Source of the DNA: Tsukamurella sp. 1534
GTDB lineage: Bacteria; Actinomycetota; Actinomycetes; Mycobacteriales; Mycobacteriaceae
NCBI RefSeq assembly: GCF_000312385.1
Contig: NZ_HE997627.1
Coordinates: 1,009,282 to 1,073,281 of the forward strand
DNA: 64,000 nucleotides
Direction: 5' to 3'
The first letter of the stretch is position 1; every line of letters begins with the position of its first letter. A program made the position numbers and the translations under genes. Shown here one piece after another: positions 34,308 through 42,935 of the stretch. The notes below the pieces were generated by a model. The model was not told the DNA's origin, did not search any database, and worked only from the letters and a program-made list of their open reading frames with translations.

Positions 34308-35606
34308 TCAGGAGCGGAGGCCGAAGCGGCGCGCGTCGGCGTCGGGATGCATCGCGAATGCACCCACGATTCGGCAGACCAGCAGAATCGCCCCGGACAC
34401 GAGGAAGACCTCGTCGAACGCGGCCGCTGGTCCGCCTGCGGCGTCGATGATCCGGCCGGTCACGGTCGGCGCGATCACGCCGGTCATGGTCACGATCGCC
34501 GTGGCCGTGGCCATCACGGCGCCGCGTTGCTTGACCGGACTGATCCTGCCGGCCATGAGGAAGGACAGGGGGTAGAAGGCACTGGGGATGCCGAAGGCGA
34601 CGGCGACCAGGACGAGCAGCACCGTGCCGGAGGTGTGCCCGACGAACACCGCGCACACGCCGGCGAGGACGACCATCGCTCCGGCGAGCACCCCGAGCGA
34701 CCAACGTGCGCTCACACCCGCACGGACGAGCCGCTCGGAGACCAGGGGGATGACCAGGATCGCGACCGCGCTCACGATGTGCGGGCTGGACACCAACACC
34801 GCCGTGGTCTGCGCGGAGTACCCGCGACCGCGCTCGAGCAAGGTCGGCAGCCAGGCCGTCGACACGGCGAGGGCCCAGTACGCGCCGGCACCCGCAACGA
34901 TCGTGCCCAGCCAGGTCCGGGAGGTGAACAACCTCGCGTACCCGACGGTGCGCTCCTCGGACGTGCTCGTCGCCCTCGCCTCGGCGGTCGACGAGTACTC
35001 GCGGTACGGACCCTCCTTGCCGATGACGTACCATGCTGCAGCCCACACGATTCCGACGATCGCGAGCGCCGCGAATCCCGACCGCCAGCCGTGATTGGCG
35101 ATGAAGTAGGCGAGAGTCGGCGCCGTGACCGCGAGTCCGAGCGCTCCGCCCATCGTCGTCAAGGCGGTGGGAATCGCCCGGGCGTTCTCGGGGAACCACT
35201 TCTGCACGGCGTGGGCCGCCATCGGCGCGGTCGGCCCCTCGGCACCGCCGAGCGCGATGCGGCTGGCGTAGAGCATGGGGACGGACGCGGCGAGGAGTAC
35301 CGGCAGTGTCGCGAGCGACCACAGGACCGCGATGACGCCGAGGATCGTGGTCGTCGAGACGCGGTTCGAGACGAATCCGACGATCACCGCGGCAAGGCTG
35401 AACAACAGGTAGAAGCTGGACGAGATGCCGCCGAACTGCGTCGCACTGAGACCGAGCTCGGCCATGATCGGCTTCGCCGCGAGCCCGAGGACGGCCTTGT
35501 CGCCGAAGTTGATCATCATCAGCACGACGATCATGAGCGTGACCGCCCACGCACGCCGAGGCGAAGCCGACACCCGTTCTGCACCTACGGGTTCGATAGC
35601 GACCAT
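34308..35606 (-). CDS. MFS transporter, anion:cation symporter-like
   Basis: A 432-residue membrane protein with 12 predicted helices. The N-terminal segment FGDKAVLGLAAKPIMAELG and the loop between helices 2 and 3 resemble the ACS subfamily, which carries organic anions. It is the first gene of a minus-strand operon with the sulfatase and two DUF202 genes, so it probably imports a sulfated organic anion. Its upstream region holds a 33-bp element repeated at the LysR gene 9.5 kb away. The substrate is inferred from context. Confidence 0.85.
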   Translation of the reverse strand: MVAIEPVGAERVSASPRRAWAVTLMIVVLMMINFGDKAVLGLAAKPIMAELGLSATQFGGISSSFYLLFSLAAVIVGFVSNRVSTTTILGVIAVLWSLATLPVLLAASVPMLYASRIALGGAEGPTAPMAAHAVQKWFPENARAIPTALTTMGGALGLAVTAPTLAYFIANHGWRSGFAALAIVGIVWAAAWYVIGKEGPYREYSSTAEARATSTSEERTVGYARLFTSRTWLGTIVAGAGAYWALAVSTAWLPTLLERGRGYSAQTTAVLVSSPHIVSAVAILVIPLVSERLVRAGVSARWSLGVLAGAMVVLAGVCAVFVGHTSGTVLLVLVAVAFGIPSAFYPLSFLMAGRISPVKQRGAVMATATAIVTMTGVIAPTVTGRIIDAAGGPAAAFDEVFLVSGAILLVCRIVGAFAMHPDADARRFGLRS

Positions 35607-35673
35607 TATTCTGCTTCTCCGTTACTGCCGGCGACTCTCTTCCGTTCAGTGTGAGCCGCATCTCACCACATGG

Positions 35674-35706
35674 GAAGTGCATAGTCTTCATGCCAGTCAT
35701 GCATGC
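35674..35706. promoter_or_regulatory. Candidate LysR operator in the MFS/FGE intergenic region
   Basis: GGAAGTGCATAG-N12-TCATGCATG lies 68-100 bp before the MFS start and 113 bp before the FGE start. It matches the element at 45165-45197 in all 12 positions of the left arm and 7 of 9 in the right, with identical spacing. The gene encoding the likely binder is the LysR regulator at 44275-45147. Confidence 0.7.
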
Positions 35707-35819
35707 CGCGAATAGCCGAGGCGGACCGATCACGGAGAACGACCTCTAGGATGACACCGCGACCGAGCCGAACCCATCGGACGACAACATGATTCGCACC
35801 CCGCACCAGGAGGACGCGC

Positions 35820-36794
35820 ATGAGCGAGCCACGAATCACCGCCCCCAACACCTCGTGCTGCGCGCCGGCCGGCCCGGCGGCGGTGTCCCGAGCAGGGAGC
35901 ACCCCTCGACCGGACCGGCGCAACACTCGCGGGCAGATCCTGGTGACCGGCGGACGCTTCCGCATGGGCGACCCGTTCGACGAGGGCCATCCCGCGGACG
36001 GCGAGACTCCCGTCCACCACGTGGAACTCAGCCCATTCCACCTCGATGCCACCTCCGTGACCAACGCGCAGTTCGCCACGTTCGTCAAGGAGACCGGTCA
36101 CGTGACCAGCGCGGAGGACTTGGGACTGTCCGCCGTCTTCCACCTCGCCGCCGAACCGGCTGTGCGTGCCGCCGCCGGGAGGGTCGAGGAGGCCCCGTGG
36201 TGGCTGGTGGTCGACGGAGCCGACTGGCGTCACCCCGAGGGTCCCGGATCGACCGTGACGGATCGGCAGAACCACCCCGTCGTGCACGTCTCGTGGCACG
36301 ACGCCCTGGCCTACTGCGCATGGGCCGGCAAACGCCTGCCCACCGAGGCCGAGTGGGAGTACGCAGCGCGGGGCGGGCTGGTCGGCGCGCGGTATCCGTG
36401 GGGGAACGAATTGCTGCCGCGCGGACGGTGGCGGTGCAACATCTGGCAGGGCGAGTTCCCCACGCGCAACACCCTCGACGACGGGCATCTCACCACAGCA
36501 CCCGTGAAGTCGTACGCCCCGAACGGCTACGGATTCTGGCAGATGGCGGGGAACGTCTGGGAGTGGTGCGCGGACCGCTTCGGCGCGGACTACTACGCCC
36601 ACTCCCCGGTCGCCGATCCTTCCGGGCCCAGCGAACCCTCCGAGGGCGAGCGCCGAGTCATGCGTGGTGGCTCATACCTCTGCCACGACTCCTACTGCAA
36701 CAGATACCGGGTCGCCGCACGGTCCGGCAACACCGCGGACTCCGCGTCGGCGAACATCGGCTTCCGGTGCGCGAACGACGCCCGAGAGTCGTGA
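35820..36794 (+). CDS. Formylglycine-generating enzyme (sulfatase-activating)
   Basis: A 324-residue FGE-sulfatase domain protein. It converts the CxPxR cysteine of sulfatases to formylglycine using O2 and copper. The active-site cysteines Cys288 and Cys293 are in RGGSYLCHDSYCNRYRVAAR, matching Cys272/Cys277 of the Streptomyces coelicolor enzyme. FGE landmarks include FRMGDPFDEGHPADGE, KRLPTEAEWEYAARGG and MAGNVWEWCAD. The N-terminal SCCAPAG patch is common in actinobacterial FGEs. The ATG has AGGAGGA in front. Both sulfatases of this island (residue 88 and 89 cysteines) are presumed clients. It diverges from the MFS operon. Confidence 0.95.
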   Translation: MSEPRITAPNTSCCAPAGPAAVSRAGSTPRPDRRNTRGQILVTGGRFRMGDPFDEGHPADGETPVHHVELSPFHLDATSVTNAQFATFVKETGHVTSAEDLGLSAVFHLAAEPAVRAAAGRVEEAPWWLVVDGADWRHPEGPGSTVTDRQNHPVVHVSWHDALAYCAWAGKRLPTEAEWEYAARGGLVGARYPWGNELLPRGRWRCNIWQGEFPTRNTLDDGHLTTAPVKSYAPNGYGFWQMAGNVWEWCADRFGADYYAHSPVADPSGPSEPSEGERRVMRGGSYLCHDSYCNRYRVAARSGNTADSASANIGFRCANDARES

Positions 36795-36922
36795 TCAACC
36801 GAGGGACTTCAGGATTCGCAGAACCACTCTCGGGCGTGATCAACAACAAGCGTTTCAGTACGGCGCATCCTACTTTCTGACCACCTGTCAATTCTCCTTG
36901 GCGACCTGTCGAGCCGGATATA

Positions 36923-36944
36923 GCGTGTGAAACCAATCACACGC
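36923..36944. promoter_or_regulatory. Inverted repeat upstream of the ABC importer operon
   Basis: GCGTGTG-AAACCAAT-CACACGC is a perfect 7-bp inverted repeat with an 8-bp spacer, 33 bp before the permease start. A weak TTGGCG-N15-TATAGC pair just upstream would place transcription start inside it. It may be the operator of the tandem TetR-like regulator in this operon, or the FGE terminator. Confidence 0.45.
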
Positions 36945-36976
36945 CCCCCAAGTATCTTTCGCAGGGAGAGTTCACC

Positions 36977-37834
36977 ATGACCGACGATGGAATGGTCGCC
37001 ACGGCCGCCACCGAGGACCGGACGGCCACAGCGCGAGCACCGAAAGGCAAGAAGAGCCGCGCGGAAAGCCGACTCACCCTCAAGGTCCGCATCATCCAGG
37101 TCATGATCCTCATCGCGTGGCTCGCCCTCTGGCAACTGACGGCCGACCTGAAACTGCTCGACCCGGTGCTGAACAGGTCGCCCCTACAGGCCTGGGACTA
37201 CCTGGTCACGGCGTCGGAATCCGGTGAGCTGTGGTCGAATACGGTAGCCACGATGACCGCGGTCATCATCTCGTGGGTCCTCGCCAGTGTCGTCGGTACG
37301 ATCTGCGGCCTCGGACTCGGCCTTCTGCCCACTCTCGAACGGATCGTCGCTCCGTTCCTCGACGCGCTGAACGCCATGCCGCGCATCGCCCTCGCACCGC
37401 TGTTCATCGTCGCCTTCGGCATCGGCATGACGGCCAAGGTCGCGCTCGGTGTGACCGTCGTCTTCTTCATCGTCCTCTCCGGCGCCCGCGCCGGCGTGCG
37501 CACCGTCGATCAGGAGTGGTTGCGCATGTCCGCGGTGATGGGCGCGAGCAAGATCCAGGTCTTCATCAAGATCCTGTTCCCGGTCGCAACGCCCGCGATC
37601 TTCGCAGCGCTGCGCCTGGGCCTGATCTTCTCCCTGCTCGCGGTCATCGGCTCCGAGCTCATCTCGGCGAAAGACGGACTCGGTCAGCTCATCTCGAAGT
37701 ACTCCTCGCTGTTTCAGATGGAAGCCGTCTACGCGATGCTGATCCTCCTCGCCGTCGTCGCCGTGCTGCTCAACCAGATCATGCTCGCCGCGGAGCGTTG
37801 GCTCCTCCGCTGGCAGGCGCCGTCGGACGTCTAG
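36977..37834 (+). CDS. ABC transporter permease, SsuC/TauC/NrtB type
   Basis: A 285-residue inner-membrane permease with about six helices. The EAA loop that contacts the ATPase reads EWLRMSAVMGASKIQVFIKI (about 178-197). It follows the 130-bp FGE/permease gap and is first of a permease-ATPase-binding-protein set, which is a complete importer. Similar systems take up aliphatic sulfonates, taurine, nitrate or thiamine precursors. The sulfatase gene in the same operon makes a sulfate ester or sulfonate the most likely cargo. Confidence 0.9.
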   Translation: MTDDGMVATAATEDRTATARAPKGKKSRAESRLTLKVRIIQVMILIAWLALWQLTADLKLLDPVLNRSPLQAWDYLVTASESGELWSNTVATMTAVIISWVLASVVGTICGLGLGLLPTLERIVAPFLDALNAMPRIALAPLFIVAFGIGMTAKVALGVTVVFFIVLSGARAGVRTVDQEWLRMSAVMGASKIQVFIKILFPVATPAIFAALRLGLIFSLLAVIGSELISAKDGLGQLISKYSSLFQMEAVYAMLILLAVVAVLLNQIMLAAERWLLRWQAPSDV

Positions 37835-37872
37835 TCCGACCCCTCACCACTGCCACGACCAGGAGACCCGAC

Positions 37873-38655
37873 ATGACCTCATCCACGCCGGTCGAGAACC
37901 GCACCGACGCCGATATCGAACTCAAGGACCTCGTCGTCGAGTTCACCAGCCCCGACGGGGACACGAAGCGAGTACTGCACGACATCTCCCTCTCCGTTCC
38001 GACCGGCCAGTTCATCGCTCTCGTGGGCAAGAGCGGTTGCGGTAAGACGACGCTGCTCAACACGATCGCAGCGCTCGTCCAGCCCACATCGGGTTCCCTC
38101 ACCGTGCACGGCCAGCAGCCACGGGAGGCGCGTGCACACCTCGGCTTCATGCCCGCCCGGGATGCCCTGCTGCCCTGGCGATCCGCGCTCGGCAACGTCG
38201 AGTACGGCCTCGAACTGCGCGGCGTCGGGAAGAAGGAGCGACGCGAGACCGCGGCGCGATGGCTGAACGCGGTGCACCTCAAGGGCTCCGAATCCCTCTG
38301 GCCGTGGCAACTCTCCCAGGGCATGCGGCAGCGCGTCGCGCTGGCACGGACCTGGGCCCTCGATCCCGATGTGCTCCTCATGGATGAGCCCTTCGCCGCA
38401 CTCGACGTGACCACGCGCGTGGCGGTACAAGAGGAGTTCCTGCGATTGTGGCAGAGCGAGCGCCGCAAGACCGTCGTGTTCGTGACCCACGATCTCGGCG
38501 AGGCGATCGCGCTCGCAGACCGCATCGTCCTGCTCAACGGGGGCGAGGTGCAGTACGACGTCGAGGTCGGGATCGAACGCCCGCGGAATCTCCAGGACAT
38601 CGCCGCCGACCCCCGCTACCAGGAGATCCATCACCGGCTTCGCTCGGCGATCTGA
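37873..38655 (+). CDS. ABC transporter ATP-binding protein, SsuB/TauB type
   Basis: A 260-residue ATPase. Walker A is GKSGCGKTT at 52-60, the Q-loop is near 95, the signature is LSQGMRQRVALAR (LSQGM in place of the common LSGGM/Q) and Walker B is VLLMDEPFAALD, with the H-loop in VFVTHDLGEA. The start is an ATG behind AGGAGA, 38 bp after the permease. It energises uptake for the neighbouring permease and lipoprotein. Confidence 0.92.
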   Translation: MTSSTPVENRTDADIELKDLVVEFTSPDGDTKRVLHDISLSVPTGQFIALVGKSGCGKTTLLNTIAALVQPTSGSLTVHGQQPREARAHLGFMPARDALLPWRSALGNVEYGLELRGVGKKERRETAARWLNAVHLKGSESLWPWQLSQGMRQRVALARTWALDPDVLLMDEPFAALDVTTRVAVQEEFLRLWQSERRKTVVFVTHDLGEAIALADRIVLLNGGEVQYDVEVGIERPRNLQDIAADPRYQEIHHRLRSAI

Positions 38656-38714
38656 ACCGACTCACTCACCGCCCGAGTCGAATCCCGACCGGACATCACT
38701 GCAAGGAGAACCCC

Positions 38715-39689
38715 ATGAATCTCAGCAAGCGGATCGTCACGTGCGCCGCGGCCGGCGTGCTCGCGGCGTCGGGCCTCACCGCCTGCGGCGGCTCGGACAC
38801 CGGTGCCGACGACGGCACCTTCTCCCTGGGCACGTACCCGAACAGCATCCTTTCGCTCCCCACCGCCGTCGCCGAGGGCGAGAAGCTCTTCGAGGCCGAG
38901 GGACTCAAGGTCACCCGCGTCGACGCCAAGACCGGCCCGGAGATCGTCGCCGCCCTCATCGGCGGTACCACCCAGATCGCCGGAGGGTCGACCGGCACCG
39001 TCATCCCCGCCCTCGGGCAGGGGCAGGACCTCCGAGTCCTCCCCGTCTTCCAGGGCGAGACCAAGGTCATCATGGTCACCGGGAAGTCCGGCGTGACCTC
39101 GCTGGCCGGACTGGCGGGCAAACGTCTCGCGATTCCGGTCCGCGGCGGCGACGCCGAGACCTATGCGAACGAGGTGATCCGCGAGGGCGGCGCCGATCCC
39201 AGCACGATCACGTACGTCGCCGCCGGCGGGCCACCGGCGATCGCCGCCGCCGTGATGAACGGCGAGGTCGACGGGGCGATCGGCACGGTCTCCAGCGCCG
39301 AACTCATGCGGTCCAAGGGGGCGGACGTCAAGGTGATCGCCGCTCCGCAGGACAACACCGCGGGAGAACGCGGCAGGGCGGGTCTCTCCGGGTTCAACAC
39401 GACCACAGCGGCGTACTTCGAGAGCCATCCGAAGACGGTGAACTCCTTGTGCAAGGCCATGATCAAGGCCGCTACGTTCATCGCGGACCCCGCGAACAAG
39501 GAGAAGGTCGTCGGATACATCGCGACATGGGTCGGGCTGCCGAAGAAGAACGCCGAGGTCGTCTGGGAGTCCGAGCACAAGTCGTGGTTCACCACGCTCG
39601 ACCAGGCGCGGTGGGACGCCAACGTGAAGTTCGCGGGAGGCAAGCCGGTGTCCTTCGACAAGGTGGTCAACACCTGCGGCCAGAACTGA
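38715..39689 (+). CDS. Substrate-binding lipoprotein of the ABC importer (SsuA/TauA/NMT1 type)
   Basis: A 324-residue extracytoplasmic binding protein. The signal peptide ends in the lipobox LTAC with the acylated Cys24. The mature part has the NMT1/SsuA-like fold: SLGTYPNSILSLPTAVAEGE, then GGTTQIAGGSTGTVIPALGQGQ. It presents substrate to the permease. It stands 59 bp after the ATPase gene and 25 bp before the second sulfatase. The specificity cannot be read from sequence; an organosulfate or sulfonate is likely by context. Confidence 0.9.
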   Translation: MNLSKRIVTCAAAGVLAASGLTACGGSDTGADDGTFSLGTYPNSILSLPTAVAEGEKLFEAEGLKVTRVDAKTGPEIVAALIGGTTQIAGGSTGTVIPALGQGQDLRVLPVFQGETKVIMVTGKSGVTSLAGLAGKRLAIPVRGGDAETYANEVIREGGADPSTITYVAAGGPPAIAAAVMNGEVDGAIGTVSSAELMRSKGADVKVIAAPQDNTAGERGRAGLSGFNTTTAAYFESHPKTVNSLCKAMIKAATFIADPANKEKVVGYIATWVGLPKKNAEVVWESEHKSWFTTLDQARWDANVKFAGGKPVSFDKVVNTCGQN

Positions 39690-39714
39690 TCCCGCCCGAC
39701 ACGAAGGAGGCCAC

Positions 39715-42033
39715 GTGCCGAACGACCTACGGACGTACTCGCCGACGGAGGGCTTCACCGGGGTCCTCCGGGCCACCGCACCCGATTCGACGCCGGCCTG
39801 GCCGGCCACTCCCAGTTCCCCTCCCGGCGCGCCGAACGCCCTCACCATCGTCCTCGACGACATGGGCTTCGCCCAGTTGGGATGCTTCGGCGGCCTGGGC
39901 GGGCGGATCTCGACCCCGAACATCGACCGCTTGGCCTCGAACGGCCTGCGGTTCCGGGACTTCCACGTGACACCCCTGTGCTCGCCCACGCGCGCGGCCC
40001 TGCTCACCGGGCGCAACGCGCACTCCGTGGGCGTCGGCACGATCATGGAGTACGCGACCGGCTACCCCGGGTACGACACCGTGATCCCCGACGATGCGGC
40101 GATGACCCCCGCGGTCCTCCGGGAGGCCGGCTACTCGACGATGGCACTCGGCAAGTGGCACCTGACCCCGGACTGGGAGAACGGCCCGTGGGGCCCGTTC
40201 GACCGCTGGCCGCTGGCCAAGGGGTTCGACCGGTTCTACGGCTTCATGCCGGGCGAGACCTCCCAGTGGGCGCCGGACCTGTGGCAGGACAATCACCGGA
40301 TCGACGGATCCGATCGCCCCGACGACTACCACCTCTCGGTCGATCTGGTCGACCGGGCGATCGCCTGGACGGGCGAACTCGCGGCGGTCACTCCCGACCG
40401 GCCCTTCTACCTGTATTTGGCGTTCGGCGCGATGCACGCCCCGCACCACGCCCCCGAGGAATGGATCGAGCGCTACCACGGGGTCTTCGACGCGGGATGG
40501 GACGTGATCCGGGAGGAGACCCTCGCTCGGCAACGTGAACTCGGCGTCGTGCCGGACAACGCCGACGTGCCGCCCCACAATCCCGATGTCGCGGCCTGGG
40601 CGGACCTTCCCGACGACCACCGGCGCGTACTGTGCCGCCAGATGGAGGTCTTCGCGGGGTTCCTCTCGCACACGGACCACCAGATCGGCCGGCTGCTGGA
40701 CCATCTCGATGATTCCGGCCGCCTCGACGACACCGTCATCCTGTTCCTCAGCGACAACGGCGCGAGTGCCGAGGGCGGCGAACACGGGCTGTTCCACGAG
40801 CTCAGCTACTTCAACCGCAGTCCCGAGACCTTCGAGCAGATGTCGGAACGCCTGGACGAGTGGGGCACTCCCACGAGTCATCCCCATTACGCCTCCGGGT
40901 GGGCGGAGGCCGGGAACACTCCGACCCGGTGGTATAAGACCACGTGCCACGAGGGTGGCACCCGGGTTCCGCTGATCGCGCACTGGCCCGCCGGCATCCC
41001 CGATCCCGGCGCCGTCCGCTCCGAGTACACCCACGTGATCGATCTCGCTCCGACGATCCTCGACCTGATCGGCATCGAACCTCCCGAGACCATCCGGCGG
41101 ACCGCGCAGCGGCCGCTCGACGGTGCGACGATTCGGGACGTGCTCACCGATCCGAACGGGCGCGCATCACGCACCGCCCAGCACTTCGAGTGCTTCGGAC
41201 ACCGCGCGATGTGGAAGGACGGGTGGAAGGCCGTCGCGATCCATCCCTCGACGATGCACGCCCACCGGGTGCGCATGCCGCTCGATCTCGCGCGGGACGG
41301 CGACTACGCCGGCGATGTGTGGGAGCTCTACGACCTCGCTGCCGACTTCTCCGAGGTGCACGACAGGAGCGCCGATCACCCGGAGTTGCTCGCGGAGCTG
41401 ATCGACCTGTGGTGGGCGGAGGCAGGCCGGTACCAGGTGCTGCCGCTCGACGACCGGGGCGGAGTGCGCGCGCAGGACCCGCGCCCGTCCGCTCGGCGCG
41501 ATCGCTCGGAGTTCCACTACAGTGCTCCGATCATGCTCAGCACCAGCACCTCTCCCGATCTGCTCGATCGGGCGTTCGCCGTGGACGTGGACCTCGAGTA
41601 CACCGACGGCGCGGACGGCGTGCTGGTGAGTTACGGGACGGCTGCCGGCGGATTCAGCCTGTACGTGCTCGACGGACGGATCGCCGTGGACTTCGCGTAC
41701 CTCGGGCGGGAGCACTTCCACGCCACGGCGGAGGCCCCGATGGCGGGCGGGGCGCACCACGTCACCCTGCGCATGAGTCGCACGGGCCCCGCCACGGGAT
41801 CGGTCACCGTACTGGACGGCTCCACGGTGGTCGCCCGACTGCCCGTGGTGCGGACCAATCCGATCATCTGGTCGATCGGGTCCGGGCTGCAGGTCGGTGG
41901 CGACAGCGTCTCTCCCGTCTCCGCCGACTACCGCTCCCCGTTCCGATTCGCCGGGGGGCTGCGGTCCGTCACCATCGTCCTCGAGCCGGCGGATCCTGCG
42001 CCGACGGTCGACACGGCGCGCGTCCGGCAATGA
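39715..42033 (+). CDS. Type I (formylglycine) sulfatase, second copy
   Basis: A 772-residue sulfatase related to the one at 31913-34243 but clearly different in sequence. The active-site motif is CSPTRAALLTGR with Cys89, and the metal ligands are DDMGF at 48-52. A FLSDNGASAEGGEHG segment contributes further ligands, and a C-terminal beta-sandwich ends the protein. It starts with GTG behind GAAGGAGG. No export signal is seen, so it is cytoplasmic. It is in one operon with the ABC importer and the tandem TetR-like regulator (ATGA overlap). The importer probably brings in its substrate. Confidence 0.93.
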   Translation: MPNDLRTYSPTEGFTGVLRATAPDSTPAWPATPSSPPGAPNALTIVLDDMGFAQLGCFGGLGGRISTPNIDRLASNGLRFRDFHVTPLCSPTRAALLTGRNAHSVGVGTIMEYATGYPGYDTVIPDDAAMTPAVLREAGYSTMALGKWHLTPDWENGPWGPFDRWPLAKGFDRFYGFMPGETSQWAPDLWQDNHRIDGSDRPDDYHLSVDLVDRAIAWTGELAAVTPDRPFYLYLAFGAMHAPHHAPEEWIERYHGVFDAGWDVIREETLARQRELGVVPDNADVPPHNPDVAAWADLPDDHRRVLCRQMEVFAGFLSHTDHQIGRLLDHLDDSGRLDDTVILFLSDNGASAEGGEHGLFHELSYFNRSPETFEQMSERLDEWGTPTSHPHYASGWAEAGNTPTRWYKTTCHEGGTRVPLIAHWPAGIPDPGAVRSEYTHVIDLAPTILDLIGIEPPETIRRTAQRPLDGATIRDVLTDPNGRASRTAQHFECFGHRAMWKDGWKAVAIHPSTMHAHRVRMPLDLARDGDYAGDVWELYDLAADFSEVHDRSADHPELLAELIDLWWAEAGRYQVLPLDDRGGVRAQDPRPSARRDRSEFHYSAPIMLSTSTSPDLLDRAFAVDVDLEYTDGADGVLVSYGTAAGGFSLYVLDGRIAVDFAYLGREHFHATAEAPMAGGAHHVTLRMSRTGPATGSVTVLDGSTVVARLPVVRTNPIIWSIGSGLQVGGDSVSPVSADYRSPFRFAGGLRSVTIVLEPADPAPTVDTARVRQ

Positions 42034-42935
42034 CGGCCCCCGGACCACGTCGTCCGCCCGCTCCCGGGCGGGCGGACGACGGTGCGCCGGGGCGCGGCGA
42101 GGTACTGACCGTCCGCGGAGCGCGGAGCCGGGCGGCGCTCGTCCGGGCGGCACGCGAGATCTTCGAGCGGGACGGCCTGGTCGACGTGAGCCCGGCGAGT
42201 ATCGCCCTCGCCGCCGGGGTGTCGCGTGCCACGTTCTACACGTACTTCGCCGACCTCGAGGAGATCCTCCACGCGGTCGTGCGGGACTCGCTCGAGCCGG
42301 CGGGGGTGACCCTGCATCCGCCGCCGGATCCCGTTCGCGCGCGCCTCATCGACGAGGCGCGCTCGGTCTTCCTGCGGACGGGATTCGCCGACGCCCGTGC
42401 GGAGGACATCGCGAGGCGGGCGGGACTGCCGCTGCGGACCTTTCACGACCACTTCGCGGATACGTCCGAGGCCTTCACCGCGGTCCTCGACGCGACCCGC
42501 GAGGAGATGCTGCACCCGCGCAACGACCACCGCCCGCCCGGGGTCCGCGAGCAGATCGCCTCCCGTCACCGCGCCTACCTCGACTCGTACGCGCGGAACG
42601 CCCGGCTGATGGTGCTCCTCGAACAGGCGGCACTCGTGTATCCGGCGTTCCGCGAACTACGGTTGCGGCGGGCCGAGGCGTTCGTGGAGCGGAACGCCCA
42701 GTGGATCGCCCGACTGCAAGGCGACGGGGTCGCGGACCCCGACCTCGATCCGACCTTGACCTCCCGGGCCCTCAGCGCGATGGTCAGCCGACTCGCGCAC
42801 TTCCACTTCGGTCTGCGCTCCGCGACGACCGGAGTGGACGACCTGGTGAAGATCTCGACGGAGGTATGGGTGCGGACCCTCCGGATCTCCCCCGACGAAC
42901 CGAACAACCGACCCGAGAAGAAGGACGACTCATGA
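42030..42935 (+). CDS. Regulator with two TetR-like DNA-binding domains in tandem
   Basis: A 301-residue protein with two successive TetR-type helix-turn-helix regions. The first is at about 33-80 (AALVRAAREIFERDGL, then GVSRATFYTYFADLEEI). The second is at about 103-150 (RLIDEARSVFLRTGFADA, then GLPLRTFHDHFADTSEAF). A helical ligand-binding domain follows. Ordinary TetR proteins have one such domain and about 200 residues. The ATG overlaps the sulfatase stop (ATGA) and its own stop overlaps the DUF1254 gene, so it is made with the operon it probably controls. Confidence 0.8.
   Translation: MTAPGPRRPPAPGRADDGAPGRGEVLTVRGARSRAALVRAAREIFERDGLVDVSPASIALAAGVSRATFYTYFADLEEILHAVVRDSLEPAGVTLHPPPDPVRARLIDEARSVFLRTGFADARAEDIARRAGLPLRTFHDHFADTSEAFTAVLDATREEMLHPRNDHRPPGVREQIASRHRAYLDSYARNARLMVLLEQAALVYPAFRELRLRRAEAFVERNAQWIARLQGDGVADPDLDPTLTSRALSAMVSRLAHFHFGLRSATTGVDDLVKISTEVWVRTLRISPDEPNNRPEKKDDS

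Noticed and set aside
35607-35819. Possible small gene in the MFS/FGE gap
   Set aside because: Short frames exist, but none has a ribosome site and codon bias together; the region is better explained by promoters and the LysR element.
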